A stretch of 64,000 bases of DNA from Marinomonas atlantica (GCF_001639725.1 NZ_LTAW01000006.1:1-64000); one strand, 5' to 3'. Positions 17,168 to 27,272 are shown, counted from the first letter of the stretch. The notes: generated by a model from the letters alone, not told the origin. A program made the numbers and translations.

Positions 17168-18094
17168 ATGAGCATTATTGAAGTTAGGCATCTAAAAACT
17201 CTGACAGCACTAAGAGAAACCGGAAGCCTTGTAGAAGCGGCTGAGCGCGTACATCTAACACAGTCTGCCCTTTCTCACCAACTTAAAGACCTAGAAGAAA
17301 AGTTAGGCTGTCCCCTATTCATCCGTAAAACAAAACCTGTGCGATTCACTAGCGCTGGTTTGCGTTTATTGCAACTCGCAGATGATGTACTGTTAGCTTT
17401 TCGATCTGCACAACGAGACATTCAACGTTTCGCCGAAGGTGAAAGTGGACGTTTACACATCGCAATCGAGTGTCACAGCTGTTATGAATGGCTGATGCCC
17501 ACAATAGACCATTTCCGTGAACATTGGCCAGATGTTGAATTAGATTTATCCACTGCCTTTAGCTTTATGCCTCTGCCTGCTTTGGCGCGCGGCGATCTTG
17601 ATCTAGTGGTTACATCCGACCCTCAAGATCTACCCAATATTGAATACATTCCATTGTTTCAATACGAGTCTCAGGTGGCGTTGTCACGACACCACCCTCT
17701 AGCAAAGAAAGAGTTCTTAGTGCCTGAAGACTTTAAAAACGAAACCCTAATCACTTACCCTGTTGAGTCAGAGCGTCTAGATATTTTTAAACACTTCTTA
17801 ACGCCTGCAGGTGTAGCGCCCGCAAAGATACGTCACAGCGAATTGACGTTAATGATGATGCAACTGGTGGCAAGTGGTCGTGGTGTATGCTGCTTACCCA
17901 ATTGGGCTTTAACGGAGTACACAAACAGGCAATATGCGATCACAAAGTCTCTAGGGGAAGAAGGTGTTTGGTGTAAGTTGTATCTAGCGATTCGTAAGGA
18001 TCAGCGTGAAAACGCTTACATGGATGATTTAATTACAACCGCATCTAAAACGTGTTTCAAAAATCTTCGCGGAATTTTGTCACCAGATCTTTAA
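17168..18094 (+). CDS. metR: LysR-type methionine regulator MetR
   Basis: The 308-aa protein closely follows E. coli MetR: IIEVRHLKTLTALRETGSL at the N-terminus, QSALSHQLKDLEEKLGCPLFIRK in the HTH, then RLHIAIECHSCYEWLMP and LITYPVESERLDIFKHFL in the effector domain. MetR uses homocysteine as co-effector and activates metE, metH and glyA. A loose MetR-box-like sequence (TGAATAAAACTCA) at 17139-17151 might allow autoregulation. No met gene is adjacent, so its usual divergent partner metE is not here. Confidence 0.93.
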   Translation: MSIIEVRHLKTLTALRETGSLVEAAERVHLTQSALSHQLKDLEEKLGCPLFIRKTKPVRFTSAGLRLLQLADDVLLAFRSAQRDIQRFAEGESGRLHIAIECHSCYEWLMPTIDHFREHWPDVELDLSTAFSFMPLPALARGDLDLVVTSDPQDLPNIEYIPLFQYESQVALSRHHPLAKKEFLVPEDFKNETLITYPVESERLDIFKHFLTPAGVAPAKIRHSELTLMMMQLVASGRGVCCLPNWALTEYTNRQYAITKSLGEEGVWCKLYLAIRKDQRENAYMDDLITTASKTCFKNLRGILSPDL

Positions 18095-18117
18095 TCATCA
18101 ACAACACTCAGCCAGCC

Positions 18118-19608
18118 CTAACTTAAACTATTTTGGTGCTGGCTTCGTGACCAAATCAGGCTGAATTTAGCTCCGCCCAACGTTTCCGACTCCTCAACTA
18201 ACACTGCGCCACCATGCCAGAAAGCAATACGCTGAACGATTGCTAAGCCCAGACCATATCCGCCGGATGCACGAGTACGGGAATTATCCAATCGTTGAAA
18301 CGGAATAAAAACTTTATCTCGATCTTCAGCAGGAATCCCTGGACCATCGTCTTCAATATCAACCTGCCAACGCTCGGTATCTTCTGTAAAAGTAATCGCT
18401 ATACTTGAGTTTGCATATTTGGATGCATTTAAGATTAAGTTTTGTAACGCTCGATGCAGATGGTGTGTATCTGCATTGACGGTATCATCACCAATTACAG
18501 TCACTTTGACATCAAGCTTTTGTAGTAATGCTTGGTTGTGTTCAACAATGCCTTCAAGAATTTGCTTAATGCTGGTTTTTTCAAAATTCAGCGCTAGCGT
18601 ACCTTCCTCGAGCTTGCCATACGTTAAGACCTCATCAACCAATGTATTAAGCTCTTCTACATCAAACTCTAGCGCGCTGATAGACTGCTCAAGCTGATCA
18701 TCTACATCATCCTTTAATACCTCTAACCCAAAACGTAATCGTGCTATGGGGGTTCTGAGTTCATGAGATATAGCATTAATCATCTCGCGCTGAACTTTTA
18801 GTAATCGCTGAATATGTGTTGACATAGAGTCAAAAGAATACGCCAACTCTTTAAGCGTTCCAGAGCTATCAGCGACACCTTGAGGTAACGTACCGCGACC
18901 TCGTGCAATCTGTCGCATTACCGTCTCAAAGTGAGCCCTTTTACGATCCAGATGCAAAAACTCAATCCACACCATCACTAATAAAGCAGCAATAGATAAA
19001 ATAACCAGCAACAACACAGCTAGATTTAACGGTATTGTTTCAGCTTCAGCAACTATAATGCGCCACTGGGAATCAACGTCTGGGGTCTGCCATAAAACAC
19101 TATTTTCAGGGCCAGCCTCTAACTCGACGAATGTTGGCATCCAAATAGGTTCTGCAATTTTTTGCAGTCTAACACCTGAAAGACTTTTTAAAATGACTAA
19201 TTTTTCGGATATTGAAAGAGAAGGGATCGCAAGAAAGTCACGAAGAATATACAGCACGGCGTGCGTACGAGAATCTTGTAAAACGCCAGTGACTAAAATG
19301 TTATTGTTGTCACTGAAAGTGGCTTCAACCAAATCATTTTGCGTAAAAGAAACCTCTAAATTTGAACCTATTCGAGGAGAGCTTTTTGATTGCCAAAAAA
19401 AGGCTGAACGCTCATTAATTTGCTCAATTGTTAGTAAACTTTGATTATACAGGCGTGAAGACAGTTCAGCATCTAGCAATAAGTAGTGCTCTTGTTGATG
19501 CTCATCATAGCGGTGTTCAAGCCATTCAATAACACCATAACAAAGAAGCGATATAATGATGCCCCCAATCAAAATATGTCGATAGAGACGCCACATATCG
19601 CTTCGCAT
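18118..19608 (-). CDS. Sensor histidine kinase, RstB-like
   Basis: The 496-aa protein has a first membrane segment (about 11-29), a periplasmic sensor region (about 30-192), a second membrane segment (193-216), a HAMP linker, a HisKA domain with phospho-accepting His282 in SHELRTPIARLRF and a HATPase domain with EDDGPGIP and GGYGLGLAIV. The kinase core and partner resemble the RstAB system; the sensor region is longer than in E. coli RstB and may sense something else. It begins 5 nt after the response regulator stop codon, so they are co-translated. It is convergent with metR. Confidence 0.92.
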   Translation of the reverse strand: MRSDMWRLYRHILIGGIIISLLCYGVIEWLEHRYDEHQQEHYLLLDAELSSRLYNQSLLTIEQINERSAFFWQSKSSPRIGSNLEVSFTQNDLVEATFSDNNNILVTGVLQDSRTHAVLYILRDFLAIPSLSISEKLVILKSLSGVRLQKIAEPIWMPTFVELEAGPENSVLWQTPDVDSQWRIIVAEAETIPLNLAVLLLVILSIAALLVMVWIEFLHLDRKRAHFETVMRQIARGRGTLPQGVADSSGTLKELAYSFDSMSTHIQRLLKVQREMINAISHELRTPIARLRFGLEVLKDDVDDQLEQSISALEFDVEELNTLVDEVLTYGKLEEGTLALNFEKTSIKQILEGIVEHNQALLQKLDVKVTVIGDDTVNADTHHLHRALQNLILNASKYANSSIAITFTEDTERWQVDIEDDGPGIPAEDRDKVFIPFQRLDNSRTRASGGYGLGLAIVQRIAFWHGGAVLVEESETLGGAKFSLIWSRSQHQNSLS

Positions 19609-19613
19609 AACGC

Positions 19614-20333
19614 TTACACCTCTTTAACGAATAGGTAGCCTTTACTACGTATCGTTTTAATCCTACGAGGGTGAATTGGGTCATCCCCAATTTTCGAGCG
19701 TATACGGGAAATACGTACATCAACAGATCGATCCTGACCATCGTATTCGATTCCACGAAGCTCACTGAAAATCTCTTCGCGACTCAAAATTCGACCTGAG
19801 TTACTAGCAAGAAGCCATAACAAATCAAACTCCGCACTCGTTAGCTCTATCTCTTCACCTTCTCGCCATGCTTCGCGTCGAGAATTGTCAATTACTAGAC
19901 TGCCAAATTCTAAGGTTTGCTCAGCGTCAGAACTTCCCGCTGACAAATCGATGTCTTGGGTACTACGACGAAGTAACGATTGAACACGGGCTAACAAAAC
20001 ACGTGGTTTAGCAGGTTTTGAGACATAATCGTCTGCACCAATTTCTAAGCCGAGTATCTGATCAACATCATCACTGCGTGCTGTCAACATCAGGATCGGA
20101 CCGTGGTAATCGTTGCGAACGCTACGACACACGGTAAAACCATCGGCACCAGGAAGCATCAAATCAAGAATGACCAAAGAAGGTTGTTCATCAATGATAC
20201 GAGCGATGGCATTTCGACCATCTGGCTCTACTTCTACATTGAAGCCATTCTTTTGTAGATATTCTTGGGTAAGCGTAGCAAGGCGCTCATCGTCTTCAAC
20301 AATCAAAATTGATTGGGGTTCATTCGCGCTCAT
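19614..20333 (-). CDS. OmpR-family response regulator, RstA-like
   Basis: The 239-aa protein has a receiver domain with phospho-acceptor Asp57 (VILDLMLPG) and Lys in KPAKPRVLLARV, then a winged-helix DNA-binding domain ending in DGQDRSVDVRISRIRSKIGDDP and IKTIRSKGYLF. The C-terminal signature is that of RstA. It would be phosphorylated by the kinase encoded immediately downstream and control transcription. The first gene of the pair starts about 40 nt after the DUF1499 gene on the same strand. Confidence 0.93.
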   Translation of the reverse strand: MSANEPQSILIVEDDERLATLTQEYLQKNGFNVEVEPDGRNAIARIIDEQPSLVILDLMLPGADGFTVCRSVRNDYHGPILMLTARSDDVDQILGLEIGADDYVSKPAKPRVLLARVQSLLRRSTQDIDLSAGSSDAEQTLEFGSLVIDNSRREAWREGEEIELTSAEFDLLWLLASNSGRILSREEIFSELRGIEYDGQDRSVDVRISRIRSKIGDDPIHPRRIKTIRSKGYLFVKEV

Positions 20334-20375
20334 AGTCTATCCTCGTCCATTTGATATTTAATAAAGCCTTCTATA

Positions 20376-20837
20376 TCAATCTACTAAAAGATCACGAATT
20401 TGTCTAACACGTTCACGATTAACATTTAGGTCATCATAGCCAACCCGTGAAGCTGATCGTATGTGCATAACACTATCTGCTTCAGGAAAATACACTTCAA
20501 GGTCATCTTTGAAACCAAAGAAATCACTAGAGACTTCAAAATGTGAATAACCTAGACGACTCTCAATCAAACGCGCACGGCCACCTTCCAACAGCGATTG
20601 TTCAATCGTAAGCTGCGCATCTTTGACATTTGAACGGTAAATAATTGGCTCAACAAAATGTTGAGCATCATCAACTGAAGCTTGAGAAGAAACACAATTC
20701 GGCATGTCTGGGCATGGCGCTAACAGTCCGTCATTAACCCCCAAGTTTTCGGGCACGCCATTGTTCATGTCTACATAAACAAAAAATCCGATTAGCATTG
20801 CAATGACAACGACTAAAATCCATCGCACCATGCTCAT
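20376..20837 (-). CDS. DUF1499 family membrane-anchored protein
   Basis: The 153-aa protein has one N-terminal membrane segment (about 5-24) and a DUF1499 domain marked by CPDMPNCVSS near residue 42 and SRVGYDDLNVNRERV near 130. The biochemical function of the family is unknown. It lies 16 nt downstream of rluB and upstream of the two-component pair, and may be co-transcribed with both. Confidence 0.88.
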   Translation of the reverse strand: MSMVRWILVVVIAMLIGFFVYVDMNNGVPENLGVNDGLLAPCPDMPNCVSSQASVDDAQHFVEPIIYRSNVKDAQLTIEQSLLEGGRARLIESRLGYSHFEVSSDFFGFKDDLEVYFPEADSVMHIRSASRVGYDDLNVNRERVRQIRDLLVD

Positions 20838-20853
20838 AACATCCTACCTTCTT

Positions 20854-21771
20854 TTATCTAAACGACCGCTGCCCTGGGCGACGCGGTTTAAATTCTGGCT
20901 GTTTTTTCTCTGACGCTTGCCAATCAAAGCCTTTTTCGCGAGCTTTGGCTTTAGCAACGCTACCCGTTACACGAGATCCACTTTGGCGACGGCGGTCATG
21001 TTTCTCTTGCTGACTCTTAAGACCTGTCAGCTTATGCTCTAAACCAACGATTTCGCATAGTGCACTAACATCGGTTTCATCCATTTCTACCCAGCGCCCA
21101 ACTTTTGCTTTCGAGGGTAAAAAAACAGGCCCAAAACGAACGCGCTTCAAGCGGTTTACCTTAACACCTTGTGATTCCCATAGACGGCGAACTTCACGGT
21201 TACGACCTTCCATTAAACAAACATAGAACCAATGGTTAATGCCTTCACCGCCGCCATCTACGACGTCGGTAAACTGAGCGATACCATCTTCAAGCAAGAC
21301 CCCCTTTTTAAGGTTGGAGATATGCTCCTCCGTTACCGTACCCATCACTCGAACCAAATACTCACGATCGACTTCGGTCGATGGGTGCATCAAGCGATTG
21401 GCCAATTCCCCATCTGTCGTGAACAACAACAAACCAGAGGTATTGATGTCTAAACGGCCTACGGCAATCCAACGGCTACCACGTAACTTCGGAAGCCGAT
21501 CGAAAACAGTTGGGCGACCTTCAGGGTCTTTACGTGTACATACTTCACCTTCAGGCTTGTTGTAAATAATGACACGGCGATCAACATCACTTGACGCGCT
21601 GGTCTTTACTTCAAAGCCATTCAGCTCAATAGTATCAGTAGGGCGAACACGGTCACCGAGTTTTGCAACAGTACCATTGACAGTCACTCGACCTTCGCGA
21701 ATACGGTTTTCCATTTCACGACGAGATCCTGTACCTGCCCTCGCCAACACTTTCTGTAATTTTTCGTCCAT
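20854..21771 (-). CDS. rluB: 23S rRNA pseudouridine(2605) synthase RluB
   Basis: The 305-aa protein has an N-terminal S4 domain ([22 protein letters not shown]) and an RsuA-type catalytic domain with [17 protein letters not shown] holding the catalytic aspartate. The C-terminal tail is long, basic and rich in Lys/Arg/Gln, as in RluB. The enzyme makes pseudouridine 2605 in 23S rRNA. It is followed downstream by DUF1499 and preceded upstream by yciO and rnm, the usual gammaproteobacterial neighbourhood. Confidence 0.95.
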   Translation of the reverse strand: MDEKLQKVLARAGTGSRREMENRIREGRVTVNGTVAKLGDRVRPTDTIELNGFEVKTSASSDVDRRVIIYNKPEGEVCTRKDPEGRPTVFDRLPKLRGSRWIAVGRLDINTSGLLLFTTDGELANRLMHPSTEVDREYLVRVMGTVTEEHISNLKKGVLLEDGIAQFTDVVDGGGEGINHWFYVCLMEGRNREVRRLWESQGVKVNRLKRVRFGPVFLPSKAKVGRWVEMDETDVSALCEIVGLEHKLTGLKSQQEKHDRRRQSGSRVTGSVAKAKAREKGFDWQASEKKQPEFKPRRPGQRSFR

Positions 21772-21910
21772 TACGACCTCTTTCGGGAATGCTTCGCAGC
21801 AACCCTTTTATGTTGAATTCTTAAATGCGCCAAGGCTTTTAGTGCTTGACAAACGCTACTTGCATTATAGTCACATCAAGTCTCAGTTGATAGCATGCAA
21901 ACAACTGTTT

Positions 21911-22531
21911 TTACTCAAATGGCGTAGGGTCACCAGCACCGACTCGAAGCACTTCAACAGCCTCGGTAATCATCGCAATGACCGTGGTTGGCTGCATACC
22001 GCAGAAGCCGCCGTCAATCACTAGGTCTAACTGATGTTGTAGCGTGTCACGAATATCATAAGGATCCATCATAGGATCCGTTTCACCAGGAAGAATCAAG
22101 GATGCACTCATTATCGGCTCACCCAATTCTTCTAATAAAGCCTGAACGATTTTATTGTCTGGTACACGTATACCAATCGTTTTACGTTTCGGATGCATTA
22201 ATCGACGAGGCACTTCTGACGTCGCGTTAAAAATAAACGTATAAGGACCCGGCGTATGGTGCTTTAGCAGTCGGTATAACGAATTATCAAAACGCGCGTA
22301 GGTCGATATTTCAGATAAATCTCGACAAACCAACGTGAAATTATGCTTATCGTCTAAACGGCGAATTGTACGAATTTTCTCTAATGCGGCTTTATCACCA
22401 ATATGGCAACCTAGGGAATAGCCGCAATCGGTTGGATAGGCAATCACACCACCGTCACGAATAACTTGCGCGGCCTGTTTAACTAAGCGCGCCTGAGGGT
22501 TTTCTGGGTGAATCTGAAAAAATTGACTCAA
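21911..22531 (-). CDS. yciO: YciO/YrdC (Sua5-like) domain protein
   Basis: The 206-aa protein is a YrdC-fold protein of the YciO subgroup: GGVIAYPTDCGYSLGCHIGDK near residue 28, IRRLDDKHNFTLVCRDLSEIS and PGPYTFIFNAT. The fold binds ATP and double-stranded RNA. YrdC/Sua5 makes threonylcarbamoyl-AMP for tRNA t6A; YciO proteins have weak or unclear activity of that kind. Its position between rluB and rnm is conserved. Confidence 0.92.
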   Translation of the reverse strand: MSQFFQIHPENPQARLVKQAAQVIRDGGVIAYPTDCGYSLGCHIGDKAALEKIRTIRRLDDKHNFTLVCRDLSEISTYARFDNSLYRLLKHHTPGPYTFIFNATSEVPRRLMHPKRKTIGIRVPDNKIVQALLEELGEPIMSASLILPGETDPMMDPYDIRDTLQHQLDLVIDGGFCGMQPTTVIAMITEAVEVLRVGAGDPTPFE

Positions 22532-22596
22532 GATACTTTCTCCATTTCTCCTCTTGTAGAGGCTTACTCATCAAAACAGGGTAAAACTTGGTAAGC

Positions 22597-23442
22597 CTAC
22601 CACTGATACCAAAGGGGGGTTACTTCTTGCTCATGTACTTGAGTATAGCGCCCAACTTGAGTCCATGGGCCAAAAGGGCCATGAAAATCACTGCCGACCG
22701 ATGCTTTAAACTCAAACTCACGCGAGAGCCGCTCTAAAAAACGAACATAATCGGGGCGTTCATTACCGGATGCAATTTCAATGCTTGTGCCCCCAAAGGC
22801 TTTAAAATCTTTCATAACGGCCTTAAGCTTCGTGACCGTCAAGGGGTATCGCTTGGGATGAGCAAGTACTAGCTCACACTCCGTTTCAGCTAAATCAGGA
22901 ATAATGTCTTCTAGCTGGGGCCACACATCACGAATTTGACCGAGTTTTTTATTGCCCAAATAATGGTCAAACGCTTTGTTCATGTCTTTTACTAACCCTT
23001 CTCGCACCATCACTTTGGCAAAGTGAGGGCGGCCTAGCTGACTTTCGCCAGCCTCTTCAACCGCTTTCTCAAACAGGTCCGGCAACCCTTTTTTACGAAG
23101 CAAATCGGCTATCTGTCGACCACGCTCTAACCTGACTTTTTGATTGCGCAACGTCCAAGCTGCGATGCGCTCACATTGCTCATCAAAACCAAGCGCCACC
23201 ATATGCAACGGAATTTTTTTCCACGACACAGATAATTCACAGCCATTAATTAATCTCATGCCCACTGAATCTGCGACCTGTCGTGCCTCAACTAAACCAG
23301 CAATGGTGTCATGATCTGTTAAAGCGAGCATTTCTACATTTTCTTGATGGGCTAAATTGACGAGCTCCGTCGGGGTCAGCTTGCCATCCGAGGCAGTAGA
23401 ATGAGTATGTAAGTCTACTCGTTGATAGGCTTGATCAGACAT
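22597..23442 (-). CDS. rnm: PHP-domain phosphoesterase / 5'-3' exoribonuclease (RNase AM, YciV/TrpH)
   Basis: The 281-aa protein is a PHP domain. Metal ligands are seen in DLHTHSTASDGKLTP, LALTDHDT, CELSVSW and VGSDFHGPFGPW. E. coli YciV (RNase AM) trims 5' ends of rRNAs and also hydrolyses 3',5'-nucleoside bisphosphates. It is divergent from yciB with about 66 bp between, and lies upstream of yciO-rluB on its own strand. Confidence 0.93.
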   Translation of the reverse strand: MSDQAYQRVDLHTHSTASDGKLTPTELVNLAHQENVEMLALTDHDTIAGLVEARQVADSVGMRLINGCELSVSWKKIPLHMVALGFDEQCERIAAWTLRNQKVRLERGRQIADLLRKKGLPDLFEKAVEEAGESQLGRPHFAKVMVREGLVKDMNKAFDHYLGNKKLGQIRDVWPQLEDIIPDLAETECELVLAHPKRYPLTVTKLKAVMKDFKAFGGTSIEIASGNERPDYVRFLERLSREFEFKASVGSDFHGPFGPWTQVGRYTQVHEQEVTPLWYQW

Positions 23443-23508
23443 TAAAGGGGTATTCTTTCCGACAGTTGCTAGGTATTATCGTTCGAGCATACATAAACTG
23501 GCTTGACT

Positions 23509-24045
23509 ATGAAATTACTATTCGACTTTTTACCGATTCTTGTATTTTTCTTGGTATACAAATCGACCGACGACATTATCCTCGCGACCGCAGTACTGAT
23601 ACCAGCAACACTTATTCAAGTAGGCTTTACTTGGTTTAAGAACAGACAAATAGAAAAGATGCATATCATTTCTTTAGTGCTTGTCGTGTTATTAGGCGGT
23701 GCTACAGTGCTACTGGGTGATGGCGACTTTATTAAATGGAAGCCAACTATTGTCAACTGGCTCTTTGCAATCGCATTTTTCGGAAGCCAATTTATTGGTC
23801 AACGAAACATCATTGAACGCATGATGGGCGATAAAATTGAGCTGCCTCACAAAACGTGGCGTACATTAAACCTAGCATGGGTTGGCTTTTTCATCCTATC
23901 TGGCTCGGTCAACTTGTACGTTGCCTTTAACTTCAGTGAAGACTTCTGGGTAGACTTCAAACTGTTCGGTCTGCTTGGAATGACTATCGTTTTTATTATT
24001 CTGCAGGGAATCTACTTGTCTTCCCATTTACAAAATAAGGAATAA
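23509..24045 (+). CDS. yciB: Inner-membrane septation protein YciB (IspZ)
   Basis: About 178 aa with five membrane segments. The start [18 protein letters not shown] is typical of YciB; the ATG at 23509 is preferred over a TTG six bases upstream. Family signatures include [22 protein letters not shown] and [11 protein letters not shown]. YciB is an inner-membrane protein linked to cell-envelope maintenance and septation; its exact function is not known. It forms an operon with yciI, four bases downstream. Confidence 0.95.
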   Translation: MKLLFDFLPILVFFLVYKSTDDIILATAVLIPATLIQVGFTWFKNRQIEKMHIISLVLVVLLGGATVLLGDGDFIKWKPTIVNWLFAIAFFGSQFIGQRNIIERMMGDKIELPHKTWRTLNLAWVGFFILSGSVNLYVAFNFSEDFWVDFKLFGLLGMTIVFIILQGIYLSSHLQNKE

Positions 24046-24049
24046 CCGC

Positions 24050-24346
24050 ATGCTTTATTCTATTGTTGGACACGACGTTGATAACAGTCTTGAAAGCCGC
24101 CTATCGGCTCGCCCGGCGCATTTAGAGCGATTACAAGTGCTTCGAGATCAAGGCCGTTTGGTACTTGCCGGACCCAATCCAGCGATTGACTCCAGTGACC
24201 CAGGTAATGCTGGCTTCACGGGCAGTGTCGTAATCGCTCAGTTCGAGTCGCTAGAAGAAGCGACAACTTGGGCTGATGCTGACCCTTATGTTGCCGCAGG
24301 CGTGTACGCGAACGTTGACGTAAAACCGTTTAAACAAGTTTTCTAG
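24050..24346 (+). CDS. yciI: YciI-like protein
   Basis: The 98-aa protein is a single YCII domain: [35 protein letters not shown] with the putative active-site His, and [13 protein letters not shown] with the conserved Asp. The fold is related to muconolactone isomerase, but a reaction has not been firmly assigned in most organisms. It is co-transcribed with yciB, as in other gammaproteobacteria, and ends at an intrinsic terminator. Confidence 0.94.
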   Translation: MLYSIVGHDVDNSLESRLSARPAHLERLQVLRDQGRLVLAGPNPAIDSSDPGNAGFTGSVVIAQFESLEEATTWADADPYVAAGVYANVDVKPFKQVF

Positions 24347-24364
24347 AAACGAAATTAATCCCCC

Positions 24365-24388
24365 AAAGCGGCTTTAGCCGCTTTTTTT
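24365..24388 (+). terminator. Intrinsic terminator of yciB-yciI
   Basis: Arms AAAGCGGC/GCCGCTTT with a TTTA loop and seven T in a row, 18 nt after the yciI stop codon. Confidence 0.92.
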
Positions 24389-24409
24389 ATATCTTCCATC
24401 GTCACTGAT

Positions 24410-24697
24410 CTATGTCGATTCCTTCACATCCGAGTGTCCTAAATCGCGCTCAGGATCAATCACATCACGCATGCGCTGCTTTAACACCTTGGCTTCTGGA
24501 AACCCATCTTCGGTTTTACGGCACCATATCTCTTCGCCATTGACTCGCACCTTGAAAATACCGCCTTGTGTTGGAATCAAGGTCACACTTTTAATATCAT
24601 CGTCAAATGTCATCAGTAATTCTTGCGATAGCCAAGCAGCGCGTAACATCCAACGACATAGCGTACAATATTCAATTTCAACCACTGCAGTTCTCAT
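24410..24697 (-). CDS. SelT/SelW/SelH (Rdx) family thioredoxin-fold protein
   Basis: The 95-aa protein has the Rdx signature EYCTLCRWMLRAAWLSQELL with a CxxC motif at residues 11-14. It continues with GGIFKVRVNGEEIWCRK and FPEAKVLKQRMRD. Eukaryotic homologues carry selenocysteine at the second cysteine; this one has plain cysteine. It is presumed to be a cytoplasmic redox protein, with the partner unknown. It is alone between yciI and a divergent cyclophilin gene. Confidence 0.92.
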   Translation of the reverse strand: MRTAVVEIEYCTLCRWMLRAAWLSQELLMTFDDDIKSVTLIPTQGGIFKVRVNGEEIWCRKTEDGFPEAKVLKQRMRDVIDPERDLGHSDVKEST

Positions 24698-24784
24698 GTT
24701 TAGCCCTCTAAACTCAATTTCATCTTGGCGTACCGATACGAACCCCCTAGTATTATGGGCAAATTGCTTATAAGGAAGACTTCC

Positions 24785-25336
24785 ATGAAAAAAAGTTTAT
24801 TCGCTGGCTTACTCTTAACCACCCTAAGCCTACCTAGCTTCGCTACCGAAGTGGATATCCAAACCAATCTTGGCACCATCCGCGTCGACCTGAAAGAACA
24901 GGAAGCTCCGCAAACTGTGAAAAACTTTTTACGCTATGTCGATGAAGGCTTTTACGAAGGTCTGATTTTTCATCGCGTCATCAAAGGCTTTATGGTACAA
25001 GGCGGAGGCTTTGATAAAGACCTAGATCGTCAAAAAACACATCGCGCAATCGCCTACGAAGGTGATAACGACTTATACAATTACCGTGGCACACTTGCCA
25101 TGGCTCGTACCAATGACCCAAACAGTGCAACATCTCAATTTTTTATTAACCTTGTTGATAATGAATTCTTAAATCATGGTGCTCAAGGCCGCGCAGGCTA
25201 CGCTGTATTTGGTGATGTCATTTCTGGCTTAGACGTGGTCGATGACATTGCTAAAGTACCAACGCGTACGGTTGGACCTTATCAGAACGTTCCCACCACG
25301 CCTGTCACTATCGAGAAAATTACGCGTGTTAACTAG
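24785..25336 (+). CDS. Periplasmic cyclophilin-type peptidyl-prolyl isomerase (PpiA-like)
   Basis: About 183 aa from the ATG at 24785, with AAGGAAG upstream. A Sec signal peptide (MKKSLFAGLLLTTLSLPSFA) is followed by a short-form cyclophilin domain: FHRVIKGFMVQGG, the active-site arginine in FHR, MARTNDPNSATSQFFINL and GYAVFGDVISG. It should catalyse proline cis-trans isomerisation in the periplasm. mnmC begins inside its last codons. Confidence 0.93.
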   Translation: MKKSLFAGLLLTTLSLPSFATEVDIQTNLGTIRVDLKEQEAPQTVKNFLRYVDEGFYEGLIFHRVIKGFMVQGGGFDKDLDRQKTHRAIAYEGDNDLYNYRGTLAMARTNDPNSATSQFFINLVDNEFLNHGAQGRAGYAVFGDVISGLDVVDDIAKVPTRTVGPYQNVPTTPVTIEKITRVN

Positions 25337-27272
25337 TTATCGACTTGAACTGCCTGCGCTCAACTTCGGCGACGATGGCGTACCTCGCTCTAGCACATTT
25401 GATGATGTCTATTTCGACAAGGATGCAGGAATTGAAGAAACACGTTACGTGTTTCTTCAGCACAACCATATCGCCTCGCGCTGTCAACAATTGCAAGAAC
25501 ACCAATGTTTTACCATTGCCGAAACAGGGTTTGGTACTGGGCTTAACTTTTTGTGTGCTTGGCAACAGTTCTTGGAGTCAAGCGATGACGGATGGCTACA
25601 CTTTGTCTCGGTTGAAAAGTTTCCTTTAGATAAAGACAAGCTTGCCCAATCACTGGTTATGTGGCCAAGCTTAAATCATCTTGCTGAGCGACTTTGCGAA
25701 CGTTATCCAACGCTTTGTTATGGCCTTCATGTTGTTGAATTCCCTGAATACAGAACGACCTTAACACTTTGGTTTGGTGAAGCCAGTGCTGGCTTCCAAG
25801 CGCTTAATGGTCGTGTTGATGCTTGGTTTCTAGACGGATTTGCACCCAGCAAAAATCCAGAGATGTGGAGTGAAGAACTGTTTCAAAATATCCAGCGTTT
25901 AAGCCACACAGGGACAACGTTTGCAACGTTTACAGCAGCGGGTATTGTCCGCCGCGGGCTTAAATCCCATGGTTTTGATGTTCAAAAGGTCAAAGGGTTT
26001 GGCCACAAACGTGAAATGATGGTCGGCACGTTTGAATCAGAACAAGGACCTTCCTCCGCATTAGGCAAACCTTGGTTTAATGTCCGCCACTCAACGCCTC
26101 TTTCAAAGGTATTAGTCATTGGCTCTGGGATAGCGGGTGCCACAACCGCCTCTACGCTTGCCTATAAAGGCATAGAAGTGGATGTTTGGGAACAAGACAG
26201 CGAGATCGCTAACGGCGGCTCAGGTAATGAGCAAGGTATGCTATACCCCAAGCTAAGTGCGTCGGATAAGCCTTTAAATCGTTTCTATTTAAGTGCGTAT
26301 TTATTTGCTCAACGTTTTTATCAACAACAAAAAACAACTGAACCCGCTTGGCAACAGTGTGGTTTACTACAATTGCCTAAAGACGCAACCGAACACGTCA
26401 AATTCGAAAAGATTTTAGCAGACAAACTTTATCCTAAATGCGTGTTAGCAAACCATCCCGAAGGACTGCATTTACCGTTATCTGGCTGGGTTCGCCCTAA
26501 AGTGATGTGCGAACACCTGTTGACACATGACAAGATAAACGTGTCACTTAACAAACCATTGACGAAACTTGAGCGCATCAAAAATGGTTTTATAGCAAGC
26601 AGCGAAGAAGAGCAAACACTCTATTCCCACGTCGTATTTTGTACAGCGAATCATTTAGAAGTCTTAACTGATTGGCAATCTTGGCCAACCAAACCGATTC
26701 GAGGCCAAGTAACACAATTGGCAGTGGAAGTCTTATCAGACGATGACCGTACTCGGGCTGATCAATTGCAACATGTATTGTGTGCGGATGGTTATGTTTC
26801 CCCTGAGCTGGGCGGCCATTTAAATTTTGGCGCTACCTATGATTTAGGCAGTGAGAATACTGAAGTCTCTGAAAAAAGCCATCAGGAAAATTTACAAAAA
26901 TTACAGGCACTCCTATCAATTGATGTACAGAAAATCCCTTTAGAGGAGTGCTCTGGCAGGGTTGGTATGCGCTGTACGGTAACGGACTACACTCCGATTG
27001 TTGGGCCAGTCAGTTCACATCAAAGCCTAATTGAGCATTACGCTCCTCTTAGAAAGAATGCGAAATGGCAAACAGACACTGAATCCGAAGCAATCCCTGG
27101 CTTATATATCAATACTGGACATGGTTCACGAGGTCTTGTCAGTGCACCATTGTGTGCTCAGTACCTAAGCAGTTTGATTGCTAATGAAATGGCGCCACTT
27201 GAGCAAAGTATTATTGAAGCGTTGCACCCCAATCGTTTTTCTATAAGGCAATTAAAAAGAGGAGAAGCTTAG
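25326..27272 (+). CDS. mnmC: Bifunctional tRNA 5-methylaminomethyl-2-thiouridine biosynthesis protein MnmC
   Basis: About 648 aa. The N-terminal methyltransferase domain (MnmC2) shows ETGFGTGLNFLC and VDAWFLDGFAPSKNPEMW; the C-terminal FAD oxidase (MnmC1) starts with KVLVIGSGIAGATTASTLAYKG near residue 260 and ends with GHGSRGL. The two activities turn cmnm5s2U into nm5 and then mnm5s2U at the wobble base of some tRNAs. The start is uncertain: the GTG at 25326 overlaps the cyclophilin stop by 11 bp and gives a normal family start (SYRLELPALNFGDDGVPRS). An upstream start at 25242 would need an 95-bp overlap. Confidence 0.95.
   Translation: MLTSYRLELPALNFGDDGVPRSSTFDDVYFDKDAGIEETRYVFLQHNHIASRCQQLQEHQCFTIAETGFGTGLNFLCAWQQFLESSDDGWLHFVSVEKFPLDKDKLAQSLVMWPSLNHLAERLCERYPTLCYGLHVVEFPEYRTTLTLWFGEASAGFQALNGRVDAWFLDGFAPSKNPEMWSEELFQNIQRLSHTGTTFATFTAAGIVRRGLKSHGFDVQKVKGFGHKREMMVGTFESEQGPSSALGKPWFNVRHSTPLSKVLVIGSGIAGATTASTLAYKGIEVDVWEQDSEIANGGSGNEQGMLYPKLSASDKPLNRFYLSAYLFAQRFYQQQKTTEPAWQQCGLLQLPKDATEHVKFEKILADKLYPKCVLANHPEGLHLPLSGWVRPKVMCEHLLTHDKINVSLNKPLTKLERIKNGFIASSEEEQTLYSHVVFCTANHLEVLTDWQSWPTKPIRGQVTQLAVEVLSDDDRTRADQLQHVLCADGYVSPELGGHLNFGATYDLGSENTEVSEKSHQENLQKLQALLSIDVQKIPLEECSGRVGMRCTVTDYTPIVGPVSSHQSLIEHYAPLRKNAKWQTDTESEAIPGLYINTGHGSRGLVSAPLCAQYLSSLIANEMAPLEQSIIEALHPNRFSIRQLKRGEA

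Noticed and set aside
24410..24697. A selenoprotein
   Set aside because: The Rdx motif has CxxC with normal cysteine codons; there is no in-frame UGA or SECIS-like need.
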